Source of the DNA: Pyrenophora tritici-repentis
Lineage: Eukaryota; Ascomycota; Dothideomycetes; Pleosporales; Pleosporaceae
Assembly: GCF_003171515.1 (NCBI RefSeq)
Contig: NC_089398.1
Span: 124,001 to 188,000 of the forward strand
DNA: 64,000 nt
Reading direction: 5' to 3'
Shown here: piece after piece, positions 29,733-40,463 of the stretch
How positions within the stretch are numbered: the first letter of the stretch is position 1
Layout: each line of letters starts with the position of its first letter
Position numbers and translations under genes: made by a program
The notes under the pieces: generated by a model
Seen by the model: the letters and a program-made list of their open reading frames with translations, nothing else
Databases searched by the model: none
Told to the model about the DNA's origin: nothing

Positions 29733-32463
29733 CAGTGATCGGAATGGTCTGGTCTGGTCTGGTCTGAGGGTACAGACCAGACCAGACCAGGTGCTTACAT
29801 AAGGACCGGTCCGACCAGACCGGTCCGACCAACAAGACCGCCAAGAATGAGGCTGAAGCAAAGAAGGAAGCCGAGGAAATGTGTTTTACTACTGACTGTC
29901 AATCTAGTCGTCTTCGTTCTCACTATCCTCGATATCGCTGTTCCCCTCAGCTTGGGGCTTTCCATACCAGGCCCGGAGACACTCGCACGCTTCTATAATA
30001 TCTGCCTTCAGCCTACCACGGCGATCGACGATAGTAAGCTTCGCGCTACTAAAAAGACGTTCGCATTCATCCGACATAGGCGAGATCGCAAACATGTCTA
30101 GAGCGAAGCGAGCGAGATCTCGTTGGGAGTCGTAGCGAGATAGCCAGTACGCAATAGCCTCATTGCAACCTGCCTCTTCGTTATGAAGCCGGTCAGTAGA
30201 GATGTATTGTTCATACAAATCAGTTGTAGAAACTGGAGCGTCTATTCGAATGCGCTTATGTTCCCGCTGGCGATCAAATGCTGGGTCAGGATCTCTCTCC
30301 TTCCTGGCTGGTGGTGGCAGCATCTCGACAGGGTACCTTCCCTTATACTCTGTCTCCCAGAGATGCTTCACCGCTAATTGTGCGTTTTCAAACCACCTCT
30401 TCTTCTCTTCGTCGCCATGAAGAACCCACTCTTGCCTGAACCATCCCCACTTGCGATATGGATCAAGGATTTGAGCCGCATAATATGCCGGTGGAAGGTC
30501 AGTATCTTCAGGGAATCGATTTTGCCAATTCAGCTGCTGATTGTTATAGTACTCAACGCACTTTAACCAAGCAGCATCAGCGCAGCCTTGAAGGTACTTC
30601 CATGTAAAGTTGTTATCGTCCTCAGTGTGGATGTCGTGGTAGTGATCCTTCGTCTCGCTTATCTCCCGGAGAAGGCAGTCCAAAGTTGAAAACCAGTCCG
30701 CAAGTGACGTCTTCTTACCTTCAGAAAGCAAAGTTGCAGCATAGAAGTCTTTGAGAGCGAGTTCAATCTTTTCAAGCTCAAACCAGTGCTGTCCATCAAG
30801 CTTAAAGTTCGCGATCCCTACGGAGCCCTTTCCAGGTACATGACGAGCCGAGAAGAGCTCTAAACGTTCTCGAACATTTAATGCACGTGTAATCGAATAA
30901 AACCATGAGTTCCAGCGGGTCGAGTTGTTCTGGATAAGCTCAAGCCCGTCGAATTGCGAAAGATCTCCGCCGATAATAATTGTAGCAAACTCCTCACGCC
31001 GTTGTGGAGTAAGCCTGATGTATCGCACCAGGTTGTGAAGACGACCCAAACATCCGAACTTCTTCCAGAGCTCTTCCACCTTCGTATAGTCGCCACGTTG
31101 ATGATGCTTCTCCAGCTTCGCAAGATACTTCTCACAGTTTCGCCCCATAAGGAACGCCTGGCAACAGAGGTTGATGACATGGCCCAAGCAACGCAGCCGG
31201 CGATGACGACGTTGTTTTGACTTCATCCATGGGCAGAGATCCTTGAGTATAAACTCAACAGCGGTATCATTTGCCGAGGCATTATCCAGCATAAAGTATC
31301 CAATCTGATCTCCGCTAATGTCGTATTCTTCCAGCAATTCAAGGACCACCGATCCAAGATTCTCTCCAGTATGTTCGCCGTATATACGTCGCATACCTAA
31401 AGCGGTAACACGTCGCATGCCGGTAGTATCAATCCACATAGCGACGACGCCTAGGATAGCGTAAGGGTTTGGTGAAGTCCAGAGATCAAAGGAGATAGAG
31501 ATCCTACTCCGTGAATGGTGTAGGTCCTCCCTAAGCTGTTGCTTCTTCGATATGAATGCATTCATTACCCAGCTTCGGATAGTCTTCGCAGCCTTCGGGA
31601 GGTGGTTGAGTAGTGCCGGATTTAAAAAGAGGAGTAGTTCACGAAAGTACTGGTTCTCTAATTGAAAGAAGGCGATATGGCAGTACACAATCCAACGAAT
31701 TAGAAGCTCTTTAAACTTCTCTACTGACTCCTTCCAGAAAAAGATGCTGGAAGCAGCCCCATCCTTTTGCTGGTCGATTATAGACTTCCGTACAGAACCC
31801 TTTCGCTTGATGCCACTCTGGGGATCAATCTGGTGCTTCTGTTCCAGGTGATTCCGGATCCTAGAAGTGCCATTGATGACAAACAACTCTTGCTTGCTCT
31901 TCCCAACCCTGCACTCATGGCAGTAATACACCTCTTTCTTATCGCTATCTCGAATGTATTGGAGTCCGTACTTCCAGATGTGTGATGTACCTTGACGGAA
32001 ATCCTTCCTTGCAATTATTGCACGTTTCACGTACGTGATACCGCCCTGCACGAACTCATCTGGAGATTCGTGATATTGAATAGGAGTGGGTGATAGTATA
32101 GGGGTGGGTGATGACGTGGGGATAGGAGATGGAGTAAGAGACGTTAAATCTAGTCTTATAATATTCGATGGGGACGGTGAGGTTGGTGTTGAAGGCTCCA
32201 TAACAATAGTATATAAGTAGGTTGTTAAGGACTTGATTGTTCTATGTAAGTAGAAGACTTACCTTGATCTTAATGACTCATATTGTGCTAAATTTTCTGG
32301 CTAGATTAGTCTAAGATCTAGTCACGTGGACCTATTTATAGCCGGACCGGTCCGATCATCTAGACCGGTCCGACCACGGTCTCAAAAAATCGCCAGACCA
32401 GACCAAGTCTTGGCGGTCTAGACCAGACCAAGACCAAGTCAGACCAGACCATTCCGATCACTG
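29733..32463 (-). mobile_element. hAT-2 DNA transposon, complete
   Basis: 2,731 bp with inverted ends CAGTGATCGGAATGGTCTGG, flanked by CATTCAGG (29725-29732 and 32464-32471). Subterminal regions are rich in GGTCTGG and ACCGGTCCG iterations (29745-29830 and 32340-32455). Contains one long transposase ORF. Inserted in Copia-1 gag. Confidence 0.95.
29904..32201 (-). CDS. hAT-2 transposase
   Basis: 765 aa, single exon. Residues 1-45 are Pro/Ser/Thr-rich. A BED-type zinc finger (about 72-125) has YYCHECRVGKSK and RNHLEQKHQ. The catalytic core shows ISISFDLWTSPN (first Asp), GYFMLDNASANDTA (second Asp), RRLRCLGHVINL (the conserved C-x2-H) and STRWNSWFYS. The C-terminal hATC domain contains SDECERLFSSAKLTIVDRRG. 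No stops, and length is normal for the superfamily, so it may be active. Residues after about 745 are acidic. Confidence 0.95.
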   Translation of the reverse strand: MEPSTPTSPSPSNIIRLDLTSLTPSPIPTSSPTPILSPTPIQYHESPDEFVQGGITYVKRAIIARKDFRQGTSHIWKYGLQYIRDSDKKEVYYCHECRVGKSKQELFVINGTSRIRNHLEQKHQIDPQSGIKRKGSVRKSIIDQQKDGAASSIFFWKESVEKFKELLIRWIVYCHIAFFQLENQYFRELLLFLNPALLNHLPKAAKTIRSWVMNAFISKKQQLREDLHHSRSRISISFDLWTSPNPYAILGVVAMWIDTTGMRRVTALGMRRIYGEHTGENLGSVVLELLEEYDISGDQIGYFMLDNASANDTAVEFILKDLCPWMKSKQRRHRRLRCLGHVINLCCQAFLMGRNCEKYLAKLEKHHQRGDYTKVEELWKKFGCLGRLHNLVRYIRLTPQRREEFATIIIGGDLSQFDGLELIQNNSTRWNSWFYSITRALNVRERLELFSARHVPGKGSVGIANFKLDGQHWFELEKIELALKDFYAATLLSEGKKTSLADWFSTLDCLLREISETKDHYHDIHTEDDNNFTWKYLQGCADAAWLKCVEYYNNQQLNWQNRFPEDTDLPPAYYAAQILDPYRKWGWFRQEWVLHGDEEKKRWFENAQLAVKHLWETEYKGRYPVEMLPPPARKERDPDPAFDRQREHKRIRIDAPVSTTDLYEQYISTDRLHNEEAGCNEAIAYWLSRYDSQRDLARFALDMFAISPMSDECERLFSSAKLTIVDRRGRLKADIIEACECLRAWYGKPQAEGNSDIEDSENEDD

Positions 32464-33662
32464 CATTCAGGTGCCTTGGCTTTGTTCACATAGTAGCAGT
32501 CAGATATCTCATGACGCTGTTCACAGGCAGGACATATGTCTCCAGCTTTCGCTGAATTCCTCTCCGGGATCTGCTTGGTTCTGGTACTTTGACCATCCAT
32601 CTTGCGTTTGTTTGATTGCCTAGGGTTTCCCCGGCCTTGGTTGGATGGCGCTCTTAATTCCACACTAGAGGCGTCCCTCAGTGTGTCCGAGTCGGGTTCA
32701 CCGCTCGCCGCGTATAAGTCTCCTACCGCGAAGGCGCTCTTTGGCTTCCCTCTTGATGGATATTGAAGACTCATATATTCACGGAAGAGTTTCATCATCC
32801 TTTTCCTATTCATGGCTTTCTTATCGTACCCTGGCCCTTGGAACCCTGCGGTCCAGGTTGATGCCATTTTAGATACGGAGCCTAGGAAGTCGTCTATTAC
32901 GGCTTGTGTTTGCATAACCTCGGCCACCTCAAGGGTTTCAGCTCGAGTTGCAGCCTGATCGTATTCATTTAGCCACGTCTCCCAGTTTGTGGTTGAACGC
33001 ATTGGCTTGAGTGCGGCTTGGTATCTCTCTCGTGCTCGCGCTCTCTCCTCGTCTTCATCCACTCCAACTGTGTCTTGGAGGGCGGTTATCCAGTCGCGCG
33101 GCGTGCCGTTCTCGGCGCAACAGCTAAGTTGTAAATGGGGTGTTACGGTTGTAAGGATGTGTTCGACCATCTTTGAGATTTTGTTGCTTTCTTCTTGATA
33201 GTCCCTCTCCCGTATTTTGTATGACTCAAGGCGCAGCTTGTAGTCGTCGCGATCCTCCTTATACGCTTCTTGTCCTTTCTCTGAGAGTTCTGACACTCGC
33301 GTTGGTATAGTGGGGATTCGTGAGGTTGTTGTCGACATTTCTGTAGTGTCTTGTGCTGATCCTCGCGTGTTGCCTCTAGCGTTTCGGGTGGTATGCGATG
33401 AGGCAGCTGAGGGGCTACTTGACGGTTCATACTGCGAAATGTCTGGGGGTAGCGGAGCCTCCGGTTGGATGCGCTGGAGTCGCACTCCTTCGGGGTCCAA
33501 CAGTGGCCAAATGCCTTGCGACTGGCATTTCAGCTTAAGTTGGCGGTACCAAGGGATCCAGTTGCTTGAGTCGGTGAGGATGACCGTCGCGTCCCGTTGG
33601 GTCTGGATTGTTGCCATTTTCGTGGTTTTATCGCTCGTTATTGAGGCAGTGAGACTCTTAAT

Positions 33663-33826
33663 TGTCAGATATAATGAGATATTGCACAAAAGTGATGGAT
33701 GTTGATGATTGTGTGTATTGTGTTCTGTCTATCGTGTGTCCGCGCTTGTGGCCCTCTTGAGGGGCGCACTGACCCTCTCTACGCTGATTGGTTGCTGCCA
33801 ACGTCGAGTAACCCTGCTATCTGACA
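33663..33826 (-). repeat. Copia-1 5' LTR
   Basis: 164 bp. On the minus strand it is followed at once by ATTAAGAGTCTCACTGCCT (33644-33662), the primer site also found in Copia-2. On its outer side the sequence changes directly to LINE-2 coding sequence. Confidence 0.93.
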
Positions 33827-35110
33827 ACAGAAAAGACCAACATAGGAGAAACCCAGCTAGTCTACAATGGTGAACTAGAAGGCATAGCTAGAGCGTTTGA
33901 GTACGCAGCTAGAACAGCAGAAAAAGACCAGAAGATCAACGTATACGCTGATAACCAAGCTGCAATCTACAGGCTTAAAACCCTATCAGATAACCCAGGA
34001 CAACAATGGCTACTAAGATGCCTCAGAGCGGCAAAAACTATCAAAGCTAAACGAGCCAACATCTACCTCCAATGGGCACCCGGCCATACAGACATAGAAG
34101 GAAATGAAAGAGCTGATAGCTTAGCCAAGGAGGCAGCTAAAGAAGACCCAATAACACTCACAATAACAAGCCTCGCCTATCAAAGTACAGAAATCAAAAA
34201 AAATCAAAAAATAGAACAACAACAAGAATACTATAAATATACGAAAAACTACAACAAAAATAGACTATCCTACGCTAGGATCTTCCCGCTAGACACAAAA
34301 ACAACTATCAAAATCCCACATAAAACAAAAAGAGAAATCGCAAGCGCCTTCTACTCCCTTAAGCTAGGACACGGATACTTTAACTCCTACTTAGAAAGAT
34401 TTAAGAAAAGAGACTCAAATCTCTGTACTAGTGTCAGATAGCAGGGTTACTCGACGTTGGCAGCAACCAATCAGCGTAGAGAGGGTCAGTGCGCCCCTCA
34501 AGAGGGCCACAAGCGCGGACACACGATAGACAGAACACAATACACACAATCATCAACATCCATCACTTTTGTGCAATATCTCATTATATCTGACAACTAG
34601 TAGCTGCTACAAAATCCAAACTCCAGTACACCTACTACTAGAATGCCAGCACTATAAAACAGAACAAAAAGAACTTAAACAAGCTATTAAACACACCCCA
34701 GTAACCCTATCCCTACTATTCCAAACAAGCACTGGCATAGAAGCTACCCTAGCCTTTATTACGAGTACTAGAATTGGAACAAGAAAATGGCACCTAGGGC
34801 AACCACTAGAAAGACAGACAGTTACTGTATAACACTATCTTAGAGAGAGCTACTCTATAAAACTAACAAAACCGTTTTCCTACTATAAGAGCCCGCTGCT
34901 ACATCTCTTTCTATCTATCACACTGCTCTTTAGCACTAGCGCCTACTCTAGAATCACTCTAGAATAGGAGTACGCAAAACATCCTCCAAACTGTACTACC
35001 CTAAAGAGACTACCTATAGAAAACCCCTATATAGAACGGCCTAGGCCAAAGTCTTGCATAGTCTCTGACTGAAAAGGACTCTAAATGGAATAATAATAAT
35101 AATAATAATA
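33827..35110 (+). mobile_element. LINE-2, 5'-truncated 3' fragment
   Basis: Begins at the Copia-1 LTR edge inside the RNase H domain (TEKTNIGETQLVYNGELEG) and continues to a stop at about 34832, a 3' untranslated region and a (TAA)n tail at 35091-35110. It is a diverged relative of LINE-1a, with the same C-terminal CCHC region (NLCTS...HLLLECQHY). The reading frame is open apart from the inserted solo LTR. Endonuclease and reverse transcriptase are not in the window. Confidence 0.9.
34432..34595 (+). repeat. solo LTR of the Copia-1 family
   Basis: 164 bp, same sequence as the Copia-1 LTRs but in the opposite orientation, flanked by ACTAG (34427-34431 and 34596-34600). A clean duplication and no internal sequence show an insertion followed by LTR-LTR recombination. 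It interrupts LINE-2 RNase H/C-terminus. Confidence 0.95.
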
Positions 35111-35161
35111 CATGATCGATTATGCATTACTCTTTCGCCATGAGTTCCGCTTGTGATGGAT

Positions 35162-37903
35162 CATACATGGGCAGCTTAACGCGTTTGCGTAAAACGTTTT
35201 AGCTTAAAACGTTTTAAAACGCTTTAACAGCTTAAACTGTTCACGCGTTTAAGAAAATCCTTAAACGCGTGAACGATTTAAAAACGCTATAAGAGGCTTG
35301 GCGCCAAGCACCCCACCTTTGCATCTCAAAAACTCTGCAACCACTCCCCACTAACCTGAAATCTCAACAAATCCATTATCTATAGCATCTATTATCGTTA
35401 TGTCATCGAATACCTTGTCAGCAAGTGCGATATCAACGCCACCGTCGCGAAGACCCGCAACGCCGCCACACTTTGACGCTGTTATACGAACCGAAACTGT
35501 CTGTAACACCAGCAATGCAAAGCGCCAGCGTTTGAAAAAGCAGTATGTGTGCAAACGCTGTCGCTCATGGTTTAGCAGTCACCGAGTAAACTCTATCCAC
35601 CATGTTCTAGCATATCATACAACGTCAGAGTCTTCTCAGCCCTCGCAAACTTCTTCTTCGTCGTCGCAACCAGCTATCACTTCAGTGTTTAGGACTGTCT
35701 CTGATCAGACAATTATCCGCAACGCCTTCAATGAACAAGGGTATCGCGATGCGCTTGTCGGTCTTCTGACTCGACGTCGAATAGCCTTTTCATCAATCGA
35801 ATGGTCTGAAATGAGGGATCTAGCGCTTGCTTGCAATCCATTTATTGAAGACCAGCTTATCACAAGTCGACGTACAGCCGTACGTCTTATCGCCTCGAAT
35901 TATCAGCTTTATAAAGGCCATGTAATTAAAGGCAGCTTATCGACGGCTGTGAGTCCTATCCACATATCAACAGATCTCTGGACATCACCGTTCCGTTCAT
36001 CTCTCCTTGCTGTATGCGCACAGTGGGTCGATCACGAATATAAGCTTCAGAAGGCTCTTTTAGGACTGCCAGAATGTCGTTACAGCCACTCTGGAGAACA
36101 GCAAGCACACTTACTTCTTCAAACCCTCGAGGAATATGGGATACAGTCTAGAGTTGGCTGGCATACGGGTGATAACGCAACATCTAACGATACCTGTTTG
36201 GAGCATCTTGAAACCCTCCTTCGAACTAAGCACAGCGTAAGCATGGCTTTTAATATAAAAATCGGCCTTCGCTGCTTAAGTTACGCGATGGTGCTAATAT
36301 TAACAAGGTTAAATTTACTGCTAAAGAGCGCCGTATCCGATGTATCGGTCATATTATCAATTTATCCTTGCAGGCATTCCTGCTTGCATCCTCTAAGGAG
36401 GCTCTTACCGCTGCTCTCGACGCCGTAACGGATGTTATGGGGGAAGAGCTTCTCGCAGAGTTTTCAAGCGTTCTTACTTCTCGACAGAGAAACCCTAGAG
36501 CCCAAGCCCAAGCTGTTCCACAAACCTCACAGAGACAAAGGTTGTCTCGCCGAAGACGCAGCGTTGATAGCCATGGGTCTGTTGATGAGGACTTTTGTGG
36601 TATTGAGAACATCTCTACACTACGCAAATTACATCAACTATGTGTCTGGCTGCGCAACTCAAGTATACATGCAGCAGAGTGGGATCGCAAGGTAGGCCTC
36701 CGCTTAGGGATTGACAATCAGACTCGGTGGTCTTCATGGTACTCAGTTATGGATCGGGCTATTAAGAAGATGGCTGCAATTAAGGTCTTTATGCACGATA
36801 ACGAGAAACACCTTAACGAGATCCGTCTTACTTCTGACGACTGGGATATACTACAAAAAGCACATACATTTTTACAACCATTTGCATCAGCAACGCTATA
36901 CGCGGAGGGAGATAAATCGTCTATCTCTCAATCTCTTTTGATTATGGACTCTCTTTTAGTCCACTATGAGCAGCAAAAGGTAAGCATTAACGTGTTATCC
37001 GAACTTTAAGTCTTCGGTTAACAGCTTTATAGATACATTACTCTAAAGATGAAAATGAGGACCTTCGCATGGTTCGATCGATCGAGATGGGCTGGTTCGT
37101 ACTTGAGAAGTACTACAACATGACTGATCAGGTTCCGGTGTACGCTTCCGCTATTCTTCTAAATCCCGCAAGTAGAGCAGCATATCTCAAGAAGAACTGG
37201 CCAGCCGAATGGTACGAACCAGCTATTAACGCTGCTCAAAACTTTTGGGTGAATGAGTTTAAGGACGCTTTGCCTTTAGCTAGCCCTACAGCTTCTCAAC
37301 AAATGGCTCCTCCTTTAAAGCAACGCGGTGCCGTTCTCGATCAGATTCTACAACAGATGTCAGTTGCGGCGGCAGATCAATCAAACAGCGACGATCTTAA
37401 AATTTTCGCAGAAAGTCCAGTAATACAAATCGACTGTAGCCCTCTTGAATGGTGGTGCCGATCGGAGCAACGGCAGCGCTACCCTAGGCTAAGCAACATG
37501 GCTATCTCTATTCTTTCTATCGCTGCAGAGTCGTCCGAGCCAGAGAGAACATTCTCAGGTGCAAGAAGAACCTGTTCATGGGATCGGTCGAGGCTCACTT
37601 GCGACAACATTGAGAAGATCGAGTGCATTGGCAGTTGGCTTAGGGAAGGCCACATAAAACCGTGTTCTCTCAACGGAATGGGTCTACCAATGGAACCAGA
37701 GCAAGATGACGAAGCAGAGATGATAAGGGATGAGGTAGAGGAGATTCTAGAATGGACATAACCCGGTCTTGGCATGATGTATCTTATATCGTTTTTATAT
37801 CGTTTATATCGTTAAACGCTTTAACGTTATAAGGATTTTTGCTTAAACGCGTTAACGTTTTAAGGTTTGCCAAAACGATTTAAAAACGATTTGCCCATGT
37901 ATG
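35162..37903 (+). mobile_element. hAT-3 DNA transposon, complete, inside the Gypsy 5' LTR
   Basis: 2,742 bp with inverted ends CATACATGGGCA, flanked by TGATGGAT (35154-35161 and 37904-37911). Subterminal zones (35176-35285 and 37788-37890) are filled with AAACG/CGTTT iterations. It sits 10 bp into the LTR, so the LTR head is separated from its body. Confidence 0.94.
35400..37761 (+). CDS. hAT-3 transposase, three exons
   Basis: Exons 35400-36236, 36308-36979 and 37033-37761 join in phase 0 across introns of 71 and 53 bp (donors GTAAGC, acceptors AACAAG and TTATAG); 745 aa. Exon 1 has a zinc-finger-like CKRCRSWFSSHRVNSIHH and the catalytic ISTDLWTSPF; the second Asp is in GDNATSNDTC. Splicing at intron 1 restores RRIRCIGHIINLSLQAFL, the motif expected there. 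Exon 2 has TRWSSWYSVM. Exon 3 carries the hATC domain with SSEPERTFSGARRT. No stops in the spliced frame. Confidence 0.88.
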
Positions 37904-37911
37904 TGATGGAT

Positions 37912-38080
37912 CAAACCTACGATCCCTCACGCGATCACGTGCCATACAATCACGTGCCACGCTGGCAGTTGGCCCGTGCGAGGAATAATAAAGTTCCCCT
38001 CGTACTTGTATATAGATCTGTACACACAATCTCACTTATTAGAGGCATCCTAACTATTGCAGTGTACTAGTGCCTTTACA
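37912..38080 (+). repeat. Gypsy 5' LTR body
   Basis: The 169 bp of the LTR downstream of hAT-3. Contains the TATATA run at 38009-38014, an AATAATAAAG element at about 37984-37993 and ACACACAAT at 38022-38030, which is complementary to ATTGTGTGT just after the LTR. Confidence 0.92.
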
Positions 38081-38082
38081 CT

Positions 38083-38091
38083 ATTGTGTGT
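38083..38091 (+). promoter_or_regulatory. candidate self-priming primer-binding site of the Gypsy element
   Basis: ATTGTGTGT starts 2 bases after the LTR end and is the exact complement of ACACACAAT at 38022-38030 in the LTR. No tRNA 3'-end match (TGG...) is visible here. Tf1/sushi-group elements are known to prime from the 5' end of their own RNA; the start of transcription is not known here, so this is an inference. Confidence 0.5.
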
Positions 38092-38272
38092 CAACCCCTA
38101 CATACCTAGGATACTTCGCATCAGGCTCAGTTATCAGAAACACCGTCCGCGCCGAGCGCCGCCGCCGATTGAGCAACTGCGACTTGCTACATCGGGCAGA
38201 ATAAGACGTTCTGCGACGGGTTAGGTCTTGACGACGAGGATCGCAAAGTATTGCGCTAGAAGCCCACGGGTG

Positions 38273-38768
38273 GAGACACCAGGCTCAACAAGCAAGTATT
38301 GCTCGTAGACTCCGCAACAATCAATTCAATCCGGTCACTCTCCTAGACCCACTTACCTATCTAGGTAGGGCTTAAACTCCTATAGGTAACTACTAGGCTT
38401 AAAGCGGTAATCAATCAATCCAATCTGAACCTTCTAGGACCCACTTAATTGATTGTTGCGGACTGTGATTGCTCGTGAGGGTTGTCACCAACGCTGGTAG
38501 AGGACAGGTCCACCTACATCAACGGACAAGTAGGCAGAGGGCAAGGCATCGAGCTTCGAGAAGCGCGACCCTACGGTAAGCCCTGCGCAACACACGAAAA
38601 GACCAGAGACACCAGGCTCAACAGGCAAGTATTGCTCGTGGGGGTTGTCACCAACGCTGGTAAAGGACAGGTCCACCTACATCAACGGACAAGTAGGCAG
38701 AAGGCAAGGCATCGAGCTTCGAGAAGCGCGACCCTACGGTCAGCCCTGCGCAACACACACGAAAAGAT
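38273..38768 (+). repeat. 163-bp tandem duplication in the Gypsy leader
   Basis: Two units starting GAGACACCAGGCTCAAC at 38273 and 38606, each about 163 bp when the MITE in the first is left out. They differ at several positions (for example tagaggacagg against taaaggacagg). The second unit ends just upstream of the gag start. The long open frame across the units is probably untranslated leader. Confidence 0.85.
38307..38467 (-). mobile_element. MITE-161, copy 2, in the Gypsy leader
   Basis: 161 bp in inverse orientation to copy 1, starting AGACTCCGCAACAATCAATT, flanked by ATTGCTCGT (38298-38306 and 38468-38476), a 9-bp duplication. Confidence 0.95.
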
Positions 38769-40463
38769 CATCGCGATGGCAAACCCGGCCAATACCCAGA
38801 ATACCCAAGGTACCTCAGCCACCGGTGCCACCTTCGGGCAAGCTTCCCAGGATCCTACTCAATCACAGATGGGCCCGCCTCTCGTACCAGTACGAGCTTG
38901 CCTCTCCAACCGCCGAGAGAGCATGCTTCTGGCAGCCCATCCGTCATCCCAGCCATCAGTATCAGCTAGCGGCGACCTAGAGCCCATGACTGCTACACGC
39001 GAGATTGTCGGCATCGAAATCAACGACGTCCTGCTCGAATACCTCAAAGATTCTAACTACGTTTACCTCCGTTATACCGTTGACACCGAGTGGTTCGAAT
39101 TACAAGAGGATCCCGAACCTGACGAGCACAGCAATGCCTTTTACTCCCTTAGCACAGGCCGAATCCGCACTGATGGCAACATCACCCACAACATCAACGA
39201 CTTCACTGTCACTAACTCTAGTAACCTCCAGAAGAACGTGAAGGATCGTCCCGACTTCTGGTGGCGATTTATTGTCTCTACGCTAGTCTCCCTACGCAAC
39301 TGCACTGACGCCATCAATAGGCATCTGCAGACTGTGGACCGCAATGAAGGAGAGACTCAAGCTCTACGAGACCGACTAGCGAATGTTGAAGCAGCCCTTG
39401 ATGAAACTTCGAACAGTAAACAACTACAAGTTGGCATGGTTAGCAGCAACCTGTACAAGGAGAAGCTGACAGAGATCCGACGCCTCACCTCGGACATCGG
39501 AAAGCTCAAAGCTGCGTCAGAACAACTCCCCAACGTTCGCGATGACCCCGCCTTCAAAGCCCTCGCCGCTGAGCGCGACCTTGCCGCCACCGAACGCAAT
39601 GAACTCAAGCAGAAGGTTGAGGACCTATCCCGCCGAGCCGATGAACCGGAGAGCGGTCCTAACTACGCAGAGTTGGCACAGAAGCTCAAGGAGGAGTCTG
39701 ACAGCGCCGACTGGTGGGCAGACCAAGCTAAGGCCAACGCTGAGCTCTGCGACAAGTTCAAAGGACAAGCTGATCGCTATTCTATCGAGCTTAACCAGTA
39801 TGATGTCAAGTACTCTAACATGGAGGCGAACAAGAACGAAGCTCTCGCCCTTAAGGATAAGGCTTACGATGAGCTCAACCTCCAGCTCACCGAGGCTAGA
39901 CGTGAGACAAAAACGGTCACCGACCGACTGCTGCAACATGAACCCAACTATCAGCCGTACACCCTCTGGCGGCGCGAGCGATCTTACGACCCAGTACGGC
40001 CTGTACAATCAAGCGTTTTGCTACAGCGACCTGTAGATGGTACCGCTGACCAACTCTCACAAGATCCTCGCCGAGCTGGGTACACCCCATGGGATAACCG
40101 TACTCCCGTGCGCGACGCCTCGCTACCTCCTCCATCATCGAACCCATACGCCCCCGCTCCTACAGTACCGCGACCGCCGCCCGTCGCGCCCTCTACCGCC
40201 GGTGGAGGATTCTCTTACAAACTCCCAGAACTTGAGACGTTCAAGGGCAAGGTCGACGACGACTACGAGCGGTGGCGCGAGATGGCAGTGGCCAAGTGTC
40301 GCACATACCCAGAGGACTGGCAAGCGGTTGACTACCTCAAGTTCCGCATTCAAGGCGAAGCTTACGAGCACATCCGAGATGTCAAAGCTCGCCATTTCCT
40401 AGATTTCCTAGAGACTCTCGACAGCCAGTATCTCACCTATGATCGGGAAGCTGACGCCGAAAC

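Larger units (their letters stand above)
29544..33617 (-). pseudogene. Copia-1 gag, split by hAT-2
   Basis: Start at the ATG at 33617 (MATIQTQRDATVILTDSSNW), just inside the 5' LTR and primer site. The first part runs to 32464, the second from 29724 to the TGA at 29544-29546; hAT-2 and one CATTCAGG duplication lie between and the frame is unbroken across the site. The first part has a helical core and a zinc-binding-like CPACEQRHEISDCYYV. The stop is UGA followed by CUAG and then an open pol frame. Confidence 0.88.
12820..33826 (-). mobile_element. Copia-1 LTR retrotransposon, heavily nested
   Basis: A minus-strand Ty1/copia element 21,007 bp long. Its 164-bp LTRs (33663-33826 upstream, 12820-12983 downstream) begin TGTCAGATAGCAGGG and end ATATCTGACA. 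Next to the 5' LTR is the primer site shared with Copia-2; next to the 3' LTR is a purine tract (CTGAGGGGGTG). Order on the minus strand is gag, protease, integrase, reverse transcriptase, RNase H. Inserted in it are hAT-2 (29733), a 128-bp MITE (27633), two LINE copies (14558-27097, containing Copia-2) and two hAT-type MITEs (13582, 13285). Subtracting these and their duplications leaves about 5.25 kb. The flanking 5-mers, ATAGT and ACAGA, do not match. Confidence 0.93.

Noticed and set aside
35111..35151. Attachment or integration site between the LINE-2 tail and the Gypsy LTR
   Set aside because: It is simply 41 bp of unique sequence; no repeat of it was found on the other side except the 4-bp Gypsy duplication.
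38482..38775. N-terminal extension of Gypsy gag from the ATG at 38482
   Set aside because: It is coded by the duplicated 163-bp leader, translates each copy in a different frame, and precedes a better start at 38776.
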